Positions 42,473 to 50,611 of a stretch of 56,637 nucleotides of DNA are shown piece by piece (the stretch's first letter is position 1; each line of letters starts with the position of its first letter). A model generated the notes under the pieces. It was not told where the DNA came from. It was given only the letters and a program-made list of their open reading frames with translations, and did no database searches. Source of the stretch: Microcoleus sp. LEGE 07076 (GTDB taxonomy: Bacteria > Cyanobacteriota > Cyanobacteriia > Cyanobacteriales > Microcoleaceae); contig NZ_JADEWV010000012.1 in the NCBI RefSeq assembly GCF_015207455.1, positions 1 to 56,637 of the forward strand, given 5' to 3'. The position numbers and the translations under genes are program-made.

Positions 42473-42528
42473 CGGCGGTTGAAACCGCGTCTATACAAAC
42501 GATGTCCGCCGGACGCCGACTAAAGAAT
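42473..42528 (+). repeat. GGCGGTTGAAACCGC dispersed palindromic repeat, copy 5
   Basis: The same layout with a degraded second hairpin (GTCCGCCGGACGCCGAC) and the usual TAAAGAAT end. It lies between gyrA and a Uma2 gene. Confidence 0.8.
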
Positions 42529-42601
42529 CAAGCTAAAATGCGATCGCCCCTACTCAAAAGTTTTCGCTCAAAAGTCAAAGATTTTTTCCGGTGAGGTAAT
42601 G

Positions 42602-43255
42602 ATGAGTCAACTCCAAACCAAATTACTAACTGATACCTGGGTTACAGCGACTTGGGATAAATATATAGAAATCATTAAACAGCCGGAGTACGATCGCGCA
42701 AAATGCTACTACTACAACGGACAGTTGAGGATTGAAATGGCAGCAGTCGGGCCAGATCATGCTGATGACAACGGAATTATCGTTATTTTAATCAATTTAT
42801 TTGGCATTGCTAAAGGTATAAAAATGAGACTGCTGGTCAACTGTAGCTACGCCAAAACAGGTGTCAGAGGCGCTCAACCTGATGCTTCTTACTACATCGG
42901 AGACCGGGTACAAATGGCATCTCGTGGCAGTTCGGTAGTGAATTTGGATAGCGCAGTTTCCCCAGATTTAGCAATTGAAATTGCCGACAGTTCTCTTGTT
43001 GACGATTTGGGCACAAAAAGAATGATTTATGAAGAATTAGGAGTGTCTGAATATTGGGTGGTAGACGTACAGAAAGCCCAAGTTATTGCTTTTAAAATTA
43101 CTGCTAACCGGGGAAGCGAACGTCTGACAGAATCTCAAATTTTGCCAGGGTTAAAAGTTGCTTTGTTAGAGGAAGGTTTGCGCCGCAGTCGCCAGACGGA
43201 CAATACAGAAGTAGGCAACTGGTTCTTAGAGGAAGTTCGCGGGAATCCTCAATAG
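42602..43255 (+). CDS. Uma2 family protein
   Basis: A 217-aa Uma2 (DUF820) paralogue. It has YDRAKCYYYNGQLRIEM, the core GAQPDASYYIGD, and SPDLAIEIADSSLVDDLGTKR with MIYEELGVSEYWVVD. The nuclease-like acidic and basic positions are kept. ATG 42602 is taken because GAGG lies 4 bases ahead; the adjoining ATG 42599 is too close. It is followed by 290 bases of spacer with nothing recognisable. Confidence 0.87.
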   Translation: MSQLQTKLLTDTWVTATWDKYIEIIKQPEYDRAKCYYYNGQLRIEMAAVGPDHADDNGIIVILINLFGIAKGIKMRLLVNCSYAKTGVRGAQPDASYYIGDRVQMASRGSSVVNLDSAVSPDLAIEIADSSLVDDLGTKRMIYEELGVSEYWVVDVQKAQVIAFKITANRGSERLTESQILPGLKVALLEEGLRRSRQTDNTEVGNWFLEEVRGNPQ

Positions 43256-43542
43256 TGCGATCGACTTAGCTATCCCGTGAATCGACCTTTCGCAGTTTTC
43301 TACCCAATCATGCCTCAACCGAGTTTTTATAGAAAAAAGTATCGTTAAGCTGTTGCGGCATTTAAATTTTATGTAAAAAACAACCAAACAATGACTGGGG
43401 TGGGCAGGAGAGCGGGCCCTGAATATGCAATGTTTATTTGCGCGACAGCTTATTGCGATCGTTTCTGGTATAAAAACCCACTTTCTTAAGGTTTACTGCA
43501 TAAGTCGTGAGTCAGGATATTTCATGAGATGTTTTGGGTAAG

Positions 43543-44424
43543 TTATGACAAATAAATTTGTCGTAAGTCTTCTAAACCCTCAACTGTTAACAACCTAGAA
43601 GTTATAGTTTGCAGTAAATTCAGATTGTCAATGGCAGAAATTTCTCCAAAAATCTCTAATCCGGAACTGCCAAACTTAAGCTGTAAACCTAACTGAATTC
43701 CTTGCAGTAAAGCTTGTTTTGTCTGATTTTGAGCCTCAGTTAATTGTAATTGAGTTTGAGATAACTGTACCTCAGATTCAGTTAACTGTGACTGAGTTTG
43801 AGATAGTCTGGAGGCTAATTCCTCCACAGTAGGAATAACATTACCCTCAGCATCGCACCATCTTAACCAAGTATCATTGACACTTTCAAAGACACCACGC
43901 CAGAGGGTTAAACCTAAATCGACTAAGGGAAACCAAGTATCGATTTTCGGTACGTAACGCCCTCCTTGTAGTTGAAACATCTGTAAAGGGCGATCGCTCA
44001 ATTCACCAAGAGGATCGTAAACAACATAATACATTACACCCATTAGGGCATAATCAGTAAATTTGCTACCCAATTCATTCCCCGGAGTCGGAGAAACAAT
44101 TTCGATCGCAATTTCGGGAGGTTTGCCAAATTCCCAGAGTAAATAGGAACGAACATCTCGCCTATCCCAACTATCCGCAACAGTCACATTTAAACTGAGG
44201 AATATATCAGGAACAATCGCCGGATGCCGAACAGTACGGAAGATACCCACATTGGCTGCGACAATGAAAGGAATACCATCATTTAACTCATATCCAGAGA
44301 GAACTTCCGTAAGCAGTCGCTGTTGTTTTTCGTTAATGAAACTATCCAAGGGAGTATCGTCTTCTTGTACGAGTTGTGTCGTATCGGGGTATTGACTTGG
44401 GTCAAGAGTTATCTGCTCAGACAT
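43543..44424 (-). CDS. Uma2 family protein with a C-terminal coiled-coil extension
   Basis: The first 190 of 293 residues form a Uma2 domain (HPAIVPDIFLSLNV, EFGKPPEIAIEIVSPTPGNE and KFTDYALMGVMYYVVYD). Then a short hydrophilic part leads into heptad-like repeats SQTQSQLTESEVQLSQTQLQ and LTEAQNQTKQALLQG (about 208-245), a coiled coil. The end (about 245-293) is a small helical domain like the C-terminal DUF4351-type tail of related proteins. The extension could bring oligomerisation. Confidence 0.85.
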   Translation of the reverse strand: MSEQITLDPSQYPDTTQLVQEDDTPLDSFINEKQQRLLTEVLSGYELNDGIPFIVAANVGIFRTVRHPAIVPDIFLSLNVTVADSWDRRDVRSYLLWEFGKPPEIAIEIVSPTPGNELGSKFTDYALMGVMYYVVYDPLGELSDRPLQMFQLQGGRYVPKIDTWFPLVDLGLTLWRGVFESVNDTWLRWCDAEGNVIPTVEELASRLSQTQSQLTESEVQLSQTQLQLTEAQNQTKQALLQGIQLGLQLKFGSSGLEIFGEISAIDNLNLLQTITSRLLTVEGLEDLRQIYLS

Positions 44425-44573
44425 GGCTGATTTGGCTGGGGTTTAATCAAAATTCAGATTGAGCGATCGTCCTGCGATCATTTTATCTCAATCTGGGTAT
44501 GTTGTGTCAACTGTTAACAACTTGTAGGGTAGTGACTGCACTCTCGCTATAGCGACTAAAAGCAGACAAATAC

Positions 44574-44602
44574 TTGACAATCGATCCGATAATTGCTATA
44601 GC
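44574..44602 (+). promoter_or_regulatory. Candidate promoter of the RNase D-like gene
   Basis: TTGACA (44574-44579) and TATAGC (44597-44602) are 17 bases apart, about 40 bp ahead of ATG 44642. The palindrome GCTATAGC lies over the -10 box and also occurs about 40 bp earlier, which could mark a repressor site. Confidence 0.35.
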
Positions 44603-44641
44603 ATAATAGAATCAAAAAGTTAATAGCAAAAGTCTGTAAAA

Positions 44642-45934
44642 ATGCCTTATTTAACAGCAGCGAACGACATCAAAGCACTCATCGCTAAAATTTCCAAAGC
44701 TAAAATCCTGTGGGTTGACACAGAAATAGCAGACTATAAATCCAACCCCCGATTATCTCTAATTCAAGTATTAGCAGACTCCACAGATGGGACGGGAGAT
44801 GCCACGTTTTTACTAGATGTATTAGATAAACCTGAATTGGCAAAAAATTTCATCAGCCAAATCATGGTAAACCAAAATATTGAAAAAGTCTTCCACAGCG
44901 CCAGCTATGACATCAGATTTCTGGGCAATGACGATGCCCAAAATGTCACTTGCACGTTGCAAATGTCGAGACAGATTCCAGCTTACATTCTGCCATTACC
45001 CAACCGACAACTCAAAACATTAATCGAAACACTTTGCGGCATTGCTTATGTAGATAAAACAGAACAAAGCGGCGATTGGGCCAAGCGTCCCCTGACGCAG
45101 AAGCAGCTAGAATATGCCAAGATGGACGCGGTTTATTTAGCTAGAGTACACAGCCGCTTGCGAGAAATCCTGGAAGAGTGTTACCCAGATCCCGCCACAG
45201 AAAACTTGACAGCATTGGGCGAAAAATATCAGGAAATAGAATCTCAGTGGAAGCCCCTAGATGCAGAAATTGCTGAAGTTAAAGAACGATTTAAAGCGGG
45301 GATGCTGGCGCAAAATCTCAAAGATAGTTCTTATTTTCAGCTTTCCAGTTCGATCACGATGAAAGTTGATTTTATGACGCTAGCGAGGCTGACACAAACT
45401 GAGGGAATTGAGTTAAATTTTCCGGTGACGCTGACTAAAGAAATTCAAAAACAGTTAGGAAAACTCATCGCCGATCCATCTTTGCAAGTTGAGGATATTG
45501 CTAGTTGGCGGTTGAATTCCAACCTACAGCAGCGGCGGAAATCTACTAAGAAAATTGCGCCGCAACCGGAGACTGAGGATTTCACAGCATTGGGGAAAAG
45601 GTACAAAGAAATTTTGCCGGAATGGAAGTTGTTGGATTCGGAAGTTGAGCATCTGAAAGAGCGGATCAAAAAAGCAATGTTGGTGCAAAATAAGAGCAAT
45701 ACTCCTGAGTTTAAGTTATCTAGTTCTTCGATTTTGAAGGTGGATTTTGCTAGGTTGGCTAAACTGGCGCAGTCTGCGGGAGTTGAATTAGATTTTATGG
45801 TGACGCTGACTCAATACATCCAAAAGCAGTTAGGGGATGCGATTAACAAAATTGATGTGAAAATTGATTATATTACCAGTTGGCGGATGACGGCTAGGAC
45901 TGTGGAAGATGAAGATGAGGAAATTCCGTTTTGA
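44642..45934 (+). CDS. RNase D-like 3'-5' exonuclease with a duplicated C-terminal module
   Basis: A 430-aa protein. Residues 1-180 are a DEDDy exonuclease: D26/E28 (WVDTEIAD), D90 (HSASYDIRF) and Y158-x3-D162 (EYAKMDAVYL). RNase D enzymes trim the 3' ends of tRNA and other stable RNAs. The usual HRDC domain is not seen. Instead the C-terminus has two copies of a module (about 187-290 and 312-415). Each has ALGxxYxEI..xWK.LD.E, then KERxK..ML.QN and LSSS..xKVDFxxLAxL, then TLTxxIQKQLG and SWR. The fold of the module is unknown to me; helices with a hydrophobic pattern suggest RNA or protein contact. Confidence 0.85.
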   Translation: MPYLTAANDIKALIAKISKAKILWVDTEIADYKSNPRLSLIQVLADSTDGTGDATFLLDVLDKPELAKNFISQIMVNQNIEKVFHSASYDIRFLGNDDAQNVTCTLQMSRQIPAYILPLPNRQLKTLIETLCGIAYVDKTEQSGDWAKRPLTQKQLEYAKMDAVYLARVHSRLREILEECYPDPATENLTALGEKYQEIESQWKPLDAEIAEVKERFKAGMLAQNLKDSSYFQLSSSITMKVDFMTLARLTQTEGIELNFPVTLTKEIQKQLGKLIADPSLQVEDIASWRLNSNLQQRRKSTKKIAPQPETEDFTALGKRYKEILPEWKLLDSEVEHLKERIKKAMLVQNKSNTPEFKLSSSSILKVDFARLAKLAQSAGVELDFMVTLTQYIQKQLGDAINKIDVKIDYITSWRMTARTVEDEDEEIPF

Positions 45935-45978
45935 GTGGAGGGCGGGCACGGGGGCACCGCCCCTACAAGATGTTATTA

Positions 45979-46089
45979 CTCGTTACCAGGCTCAGGCCTG
46001 GTAACGCATATCCGGAGGCTCTGCCTCCTTTTTCCCAAGCGAGGCAGAGCCTCTTGCTCTGGGTGCCCGGGCAGGAGCCTGGGAACCAG
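45979..46089. repeat. CTCGTTACCAGGCTC...GCCTGGTAA repeat cluster
   Basis: GTTACCAGGC-tcag-GCCTGGTAAC, then GGAGGCTCTGCCTCC, then GAGGCAGAGCCTC, then CCCAGG-type arms (GTGCCCGGGCAGGAGCCTGGGAACC). It is the largest of three relatives (16358, 26531) and is four hairpins long. It lies between the convergent RNase D-like and 114-aa genes. Confidence 0.75.
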
Positions 46090-46125
46090 TTAAATCGCGT
46101 TTCATTTTTGCTGTTTGTACCGCAA

Positions 46126-46470
46126 TTAACCTTGTTCTTCCAAATACTCCGCAACTGCTTGCAAATCTTCCAATCCTCGATTCAAGCGGTTCAGCATAGC
46201 TTCCCCAATCTCAGTATCAAAGTTGAGTTTAGGATTTTGCAAAGCTAACTCTTGAATTGCCTGTAGCCATAGTGAAAGCGGTACATGGCGCACAGCTTTG
46301 CGTAACCCCATATTTGCCAATACTGCAAGATAAAAACCTGTCAAGTCTTGCCCTCCATAGTTATAGAAACCATCCCATAGTTCTAGTTTTTCGGGTGTGT
46401 AGGCTGCGTATTGATCGAAAGCGATCGGTGTGCGATCGAGTTGGGGTTGTGGCAGTGGTGGTGTATCCAT
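46126..46470 (-). CDS. Conserved hypothetical protein (114 aa)
   Basis: The sequence opens with a proline-rich lead (MDTPPLPQPQ), then YTPEKLELWDGFYNYGGQDLTGFYLAVLANMG and repeated helices. The central YTPEKLELWDGFYNYGGQ... portion resembles a family of small cyanobacterial proteins that stand next to Uma2 genes, where PEKLEL.DG is also the opening of a Uma2-type substrate pocket. Here it has no catalytic acidic core and is too short for that fold. The function is unknown. Confidence 0.55.
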   Translation of the reverse strand: MDTPPLPQPQLDRTPIAFDQYAAYTPEKLELWDGFYNYGGQDLTGFYLAVLANMGLRKAVRHVPLSLWLQAIQELALQNPKLNFDTEIGEAMLNRLNRGLEDLQAVAEYLEEQG

Positions 46471-46539
46471 ATTTTTTGCCTTGTAATATTACCATATACT
46501 ATATTTTACAGTTGATTTCAATCTACCATATTTGAGCAA

Positions 46540-46557
46540 GGTGGGCAAATGCCCACC
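46540..46557. terminator. GGTGGGCA-aa-TGCCCACC hairpin
   Basis: An exact 8-bp stem with a 2-base loop, 8 bp beyond the vWA gene's stop codon on the minus strand. No T-run follows, so it could be a weak terminator or a REP-like unit. Confidence 0.4.
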
Positions 46558-46564
46558 CTAATTC

Positions 46565-49096
46565 CTACTTTCCTACGGTGAAATACTCATTCTTAGCATA
46601 CACGCTAATAATGCAGTCGCCCACTTCAAAAAACATCCCCTCTTGCTCATCTTTAGAAAATTGTAAGTTGCCATACTTAGAGCTAAGTTCATCCGCAGTC
46701 GCCGCTTTTGCCTCCATTTCATCGGGAATAAGTCCGGTTGAACCGATGTAGAAAACTAGCGGCGAAACTTTCTCAGCGTACACTTTTTCGGCGTAGGTTT
46801 CTAGTCGCTCGTTTGCACGGGTTAAAGCAGCGACAAACTCGTTTCGATTGACATCTTCTCCCTGCCATTTTGCTTGCAAAAGGCGCAGCAAACTGTCTGC
46901 GCCAACTTTGGCTAAAGTAGCGCTAACAATTCCGTTATCCTCCAACCCCAAAAAGTCATCGAAAATCAGTTTCATCAAGTCGTCAACTTTGGTGATTTTG
47001 GTGCGGGATGACAGCGTTTTGTGCGCGAAGACAACAGGCTCATCTAAGGTGATGTCAAAGGTGGGTTTTGCTAGTTTTTCGCCAGTGTTTTTGTGGTAAA
47101 CTTCGTAAAGGCGATCGAGAAATTTGTTGGCTGAGTGGAATTTGCCGAAGTTGAGGATGTTTTTGCTGCCGATGTCGATTTTGTAGCTGACTCGCGAATC
47201 TACTTCACCGTTGGCGATCGCACTTTTCAATTCCGTATATTCCGTCGTCGTCGGAAAGTTGAGGTAAAGGCTTTTCGACAGATAGTGCTGTTTCAACTCT
47301 TCCAACTGTTGAGCCGTATAACTCTCGGATTCTTCTTTCAAATGAGCCGAGAGGATGCTGGAGAGAATTTTAATGTTGGCGAGTTCCTCAAACACTCCGT
47401 CAAGGCTGCTGTAACGTCCGTCAAAAGGCACTAGCGGCAAACTTTCTAAGTTAATATCATACTCCGAATGGAAGTCAAAATCTCCCGCAGGCAAGCCGTC
47501 TTGTTGGAGGACACCGCATTTGTTGAGCAAGTCAAACACGGGTTTGCTGCTGATTTTGGTTCGCAGCGACTTGATATTAACTTCGCCGTCGCTGACAATG
47601 CTATAGTTGTTGAAAGTATTGAGGTCTGTCACCAGAATTCCTGCCACTTCTGCGATCGCACTTCCATCCTCAACTTTTACCAGTTTAACTTTCCTGGTAA
47701 TCAGCATATTGATGGTAGCAGTATTTTGATTGATTGCAAATGAACCCATCCGCACGTATTCGCCACCATCTAAAAATTCTGTTTTCAGCCAAGGCTTGAC
47801 AAGGTTGCCGTTTTCGTCGCGCTTTCCTTCAATTCGTTTTAAACCTTTGCGCTGATAGTTTTCTTGCAAGTGTTTCAAGTTGATGATGATGCTGTTGCTG
47901 TTTTCCTCTAATATCTTGACTAGCTCCAGCAGGGAAATTTTGTCGCTGACTTTTACCCGATCGCCAATTTGATGATTTTGCAACACATCAGGCGCAAACA
48001 CAGCTTGTTCCAAATCCTCCGTAAACTCGGCTATTTGAGCATTTGTCAAGGCTTTAGCGTGTTTTTCCGTCAAAGTCGCGTCGAAGGTACTCGCCAGCGC
48101 GTACTTCGCCGTATTTAAATTGCCATCAGCAAGGTTAGCTTTGGCAAAAGCAAACACCGAGTCATCAGTTTGAGCAACCGGAATATCTAGTTTATCATAC
48201 TCTTCTTTGGTGACTTGCTGATACTTGTAAAACAATCCTGCATCGTCTGCTTTCAGCCCGCAGATTTTCAGCGTACTCGATGAACCGCTGATTTTCCTGC
48301 CAGTTTTGGAAACAAAAACTTGATAATCGTATTCCTTGATTAACGGTTCTTCCAGCGGTGGCGCAACGGAACCGCCTAACAGTTTTGTACTTTCATAAAG
48401 AGCATCATAAACCATTTTGACTTCGCCAGCGCGGATGCAATTTCCCGATAAGGTGTTGGCAATTTTGGAGAGCAATTTGAAGTCAGCACAGCCATAGGAT
48501 ATGGTATTTGCAAACACATCCATGTCTTTGAGTTCTTCGCAAATTTCTGCTAGTTTTGCAGATTCGGAATTAGCACTGGGGTCATTGGCATAACCGTCTG
48601 TGTGCAAATTAATTGCTGTCACTTCTCCCGCTTTCACCAGAGATTTAGCTAGTTCCATCGACTGCGATATGCAGGTACAGCCAGCGGTGTTTATTTTTTG
48701 AATTTCTTTGATGTATTGAGAGTCAAACTTCATCACTTCTTGAATCGGAATTCGCTGGAAGTGAGAAATTACATCCCGATTGTCAGCATAGGAAATTAAG
48801 CTGATTATTAGCTGGTAATTGTTGTATTCGTCTAAGGTCAAAAGCTTGACTAGGGTTTCTTTCAGCGGCTTTAAGTCATAATACATTGAGCCGGAGCGAT
48901 CGATAATGATGATGCTGTGGGCGACGGATTTTTCGGGGATATCCCCGGGCTTTCTTTCGAGATTTGTGCGATCGACTAAATAGAATGCTTTTTCGTTTCC
49001 GGCAAAATTGTAGAGCGTAAATTTGGTGCGATTATTCGAGGCTGCTTGGCTGCTGGAACTTTTGATCTGAGATGATTGTTTGAAGTGCCGTGCCAT
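46565..49096 (-). CDS. Large von Willebrand factor A-domain protein
   Basis: An 843-aa soluble protein. The vWA domain (about 60-240) has a complete MIDAS metal site: D66-R-S68-G-S70 (IIIIDRSGSM), the Thr of NTAGCTCIS, and HTDGYAND. A long unassigned region (about 250-843) follows, mostly alpha/beta with DFDFHSEYDINLESLPLVPF and many Lys/Glu. No signal peptide, Walker motif or membrane helix. The TerY/YwmD type is short and is ruled out by length. It could be a metal-dependent scaffold, as in MoxR-type systems, but no MoxR or partner lies adjacent. AGGTGA precedes ATG 49096 by 5 bases; an upstream ATG at 49159 would run through a dyad. Confidence 0.82.
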   Translation of the reverse strand: MARHFKQSSQIKSSSSQAASNNRTKFTLYNFAGNEKAFYLVDRTNLERKPGDIPEKSVAHSIIIIDRSGSMYYDLKPLKETLVKLLTLDEYNNYQLIISLISYADNRDVISHFQRIPIQEVMKFDSQYIKEIQKINTAGCTCISQSMELAKSLVKAGEVTAINLHTDGYANDPSANSESAKLAEICEELKDMDVFANTISYGCADFKLLSKIANTLSGNCIRAGEVKMVYDALYESTKLLGGSVAPPLEEPLIKEYDYQVFVSKTGRKISGSSSTLKICGLKADDAGLFYKYQQVTKEEYDKLDIPVAQTDDSVFAFAKANLADGNLNTAKYALASTFDATLTEKHAKALTNAQIAEFTEDLEQAVFAPDVLQNHQIGDRVKVSDKISLLELVKILEENSNSIIINLKHLQENYQRKGLKRIEGKRDENGNLVKPWLKTEFLDGGEYVRMGSFAINQNTATINMLITRKVKLVKVEDGSAIAEVAGILVTDLNTFNNYSIVSDGEVNIKSLRTKISSKPVFDLLNKCGVLQQDGLPAGDFDFHSEYDINLESLPLVPFDGRYSSLDGVFEELANIKILSSILSAHLKEESESYTAQQLEELKQHYLSKSLYLNFPTTTEYTELKSAIANGEVDSRVSYKIDIGSKNILNFGKFHSANKFLDRLYEVYHKNTGEKLAKPTFDITLDEPVVFAHKTLSSRTKITKVDDLMKLIFDDFLGLEDNGIVSATLAKVGADSLLRLLQAKWQGEDVNRNEFVAALTRANERLETYAEKVYAEKVSPLVFYIGSTGLIPDEMEAKAATADELSSKYGNLQFSKDEQEGMFFEVGDCIISVYAKNEYFTVGK

Positions 49097-49110
49097 ACTT
49101 TTCACCTGTG

Positions 49111-49160
49111 TTGACTTATTCGTCAATACTATCTTGACACGGCATTTTGTGGGTGTCAAG
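49111..49160. promoter_or_regulatory. Two dyads containing TTGAC upstream of the vWA gene
   Basis: CTTGACAC (49133-49140) and GTGTCAAG (49153-49160) are an exact 8-bp dyad with 12 bases between. TTGAC (49111-49115) and GTCAA (49122-49126) form a second. On the minus strand the first dyad holds a consensus -35 box (TTGACA). This placement directly ahead of the gene suits an operator overlapping a promoter. Confidence 0.45.
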
Positions 49161-49257
49161 GCCTGTGTGGAAAATTATCTGGTAGGCTAAATAAGCATTA
49201 ATACTTAGTTATTGTAGGGAAAGTGCGATCGCTCTACTGTCTGACGATTAGGGCCTC

Positions 49258-49328
49258 GATCCCCCCTTAAGAAGGGGGGAACCGGAAGCACTCAAAGTCC
49301 CCCTTTTTAAGAGGGATTTAGGGGGATC
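49258..49328. repeat. GATCCCCCC...GGGGGATC intergenic hairpin
   Basis: CCCCCCTTAAGAAGGGGGG and AGTCCCCCTTTTTAAGAGGG followed by TTTAGGGGGATC form nested stems. The ends GATCCCCC and GGGGGATC pair with each other. Elements of this form are common in cyanobacterial spacers. It lies in the 362-bp spacer between the divergent vWA and AEC genes; the rest of that spacer shows nothing further. Confidence 0.75.
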
Positions 49329-49458
49329 TAGACTAAGCTATAAACGAGATTTATCAAGGATTTTAGGCAATTGTTCACACTAATGCACTGCGTACCTCAC
49401 CGCTATGAGTAGCGCGTCAAACCACTTTTTGCGCCAGTCCTAAAATATTTAATCAATA

Positions 49459-50445
49459 ATGCTTAATTTAGACAATCCGCTGCTCAAACTTTATCTAAAT
49501 CTGATCGGATGGGTAGCAATCGGATTCATTTTTGGCAGCCTGCTACCGAGAAGCTGTGCTACATATTTAGCTAAGTTTTTGTTCTTTTTTGGCACACCGT
49601 TGAGCATTGTTGCTTTCATCCGCCGCGCCAATTTGTCTGGTACTATTTTGATAGCACCGCTGACAGCTTGGACGGCAATTGTAGCAGGTGGGGGACTCGC
49701 TTGGCTTTTGATATATTTAGTCAGCGCTGGACGTTTCAAGACTCTTAACCGGCTCGCAAAAAATACCTCGGAACACACAACTGCCTGGAGTTTGCCGAAT
49801 CGAGGCAGTTTTTTATTAGCGGCGATGTTTGGCAATACTGGTTTTTTAGGCATTCCCGTCAGCTTGTCTTTATTGGGATCGGAACACTTTGCTTGGTCGT
49901 TGTTTTATGACTTGCTGGGCACTGGAATGGCAATCAATATACTCGGAATTGCGATCGCCTCTGGCTGCGGTAACAGCGATCGGCATCAGCATTGGTTAAC
50001 TCCCCTGCGGGCAATTTTGCAGAATCCGGCACTGTGGGCTCTGGCTGTGGGATTTGTCTCGCGCAATTGGCCGCTGCCGACACAAATCGAAGCATTGCTA
50101 ACAACTGGTGCTTGGGCTGTAATTAGTTTATCTTTGATTGCGATCGGGATGCAGTTGAGCAAGTTGAATTCTTTGCACAATCTCAAACAAGTTTTGAGTT
50201 GTCTGGCGATTAAAATGCTGTTGATTCCTTTGGTAATTGGCGCGGGTTTAACGTTTGTTGGCATTGCGGGCGCGCCGCGGCTTTCGCTGGTGCTGCAAAT
50301 GGCAATGCCTCCGGCTTTTGGTACTACTTTGCTGGCTGAAGTTTTTAATCTCGATCGCGAATTAGCCGTAACTGCGATCGGCATCGGCTGCCTTAGTCTA
50401 TTATTCACTATTCCCATCTGGATGCTGCTATTTAGTTTTTCATGA
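49459..50445 (+). CDS. AEC-family membrane transporter
   Basis: A 328-aa polytopic protein with about ten membrane helices in two five-helix halves. The first half has FIFGSLLPRSCATYLAKFLF and FFGTPLSIVAFI. MFGNTGFLGIPVSLSLLGSE is the N-terminal discontinuous-helix motif (NxGFLGxP), and QMAMPPAFGTTLLAE is the matching C-terminal one (MP.A.....A). Auxin efflux carrier (AEC) proteins export small organic acids or hormones; the substrate is unknown. No regulator is near. Confidence 0.85.
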   Translation: MLNLDNPLLKLYLNLIGWVAIGFIFGSLLPRSCATYLAKFLFFFGTPLSIVAFIRRANLSGTILIAPLTAWTAIVAGGGLAWLLIYLVSAGRFKTLNRLAKNTSEHTTAWSLPNRGSFLLAAMFGNTGFLGIPVSLSLLGSEHFAWSLFYDLLGTGMAINILGIAIASGCGNSDRHQHWLTPLRAILQNPALWALAVGFVSRNWPLPTQIEALLTTGAWAVISLSLIAIGMQLSKLNSLHNLKQVLSCLAIKMLLIPLVIGAGLTFVGIAGAPRLSLVLQMAMPPAFGTTLLAEVFNLDRELAVTAIGIGCLSLLFTIPIWMLLFSFS

Positions 50446-50611
50446 ATATAGAATGTGATTAGTTTAAGAACTGCGTTATTTCAGTGACATGAATCACAAT
50501 TATTCAGCGATCTATGTCATGTTCATTTTACTTGATAATCACTGGAGTTGGAAATTCAATTTCCTTCTGCTAAGCTACAAATAGTCTACGGATTAGGCAG
50601 ATAATAAAAGT

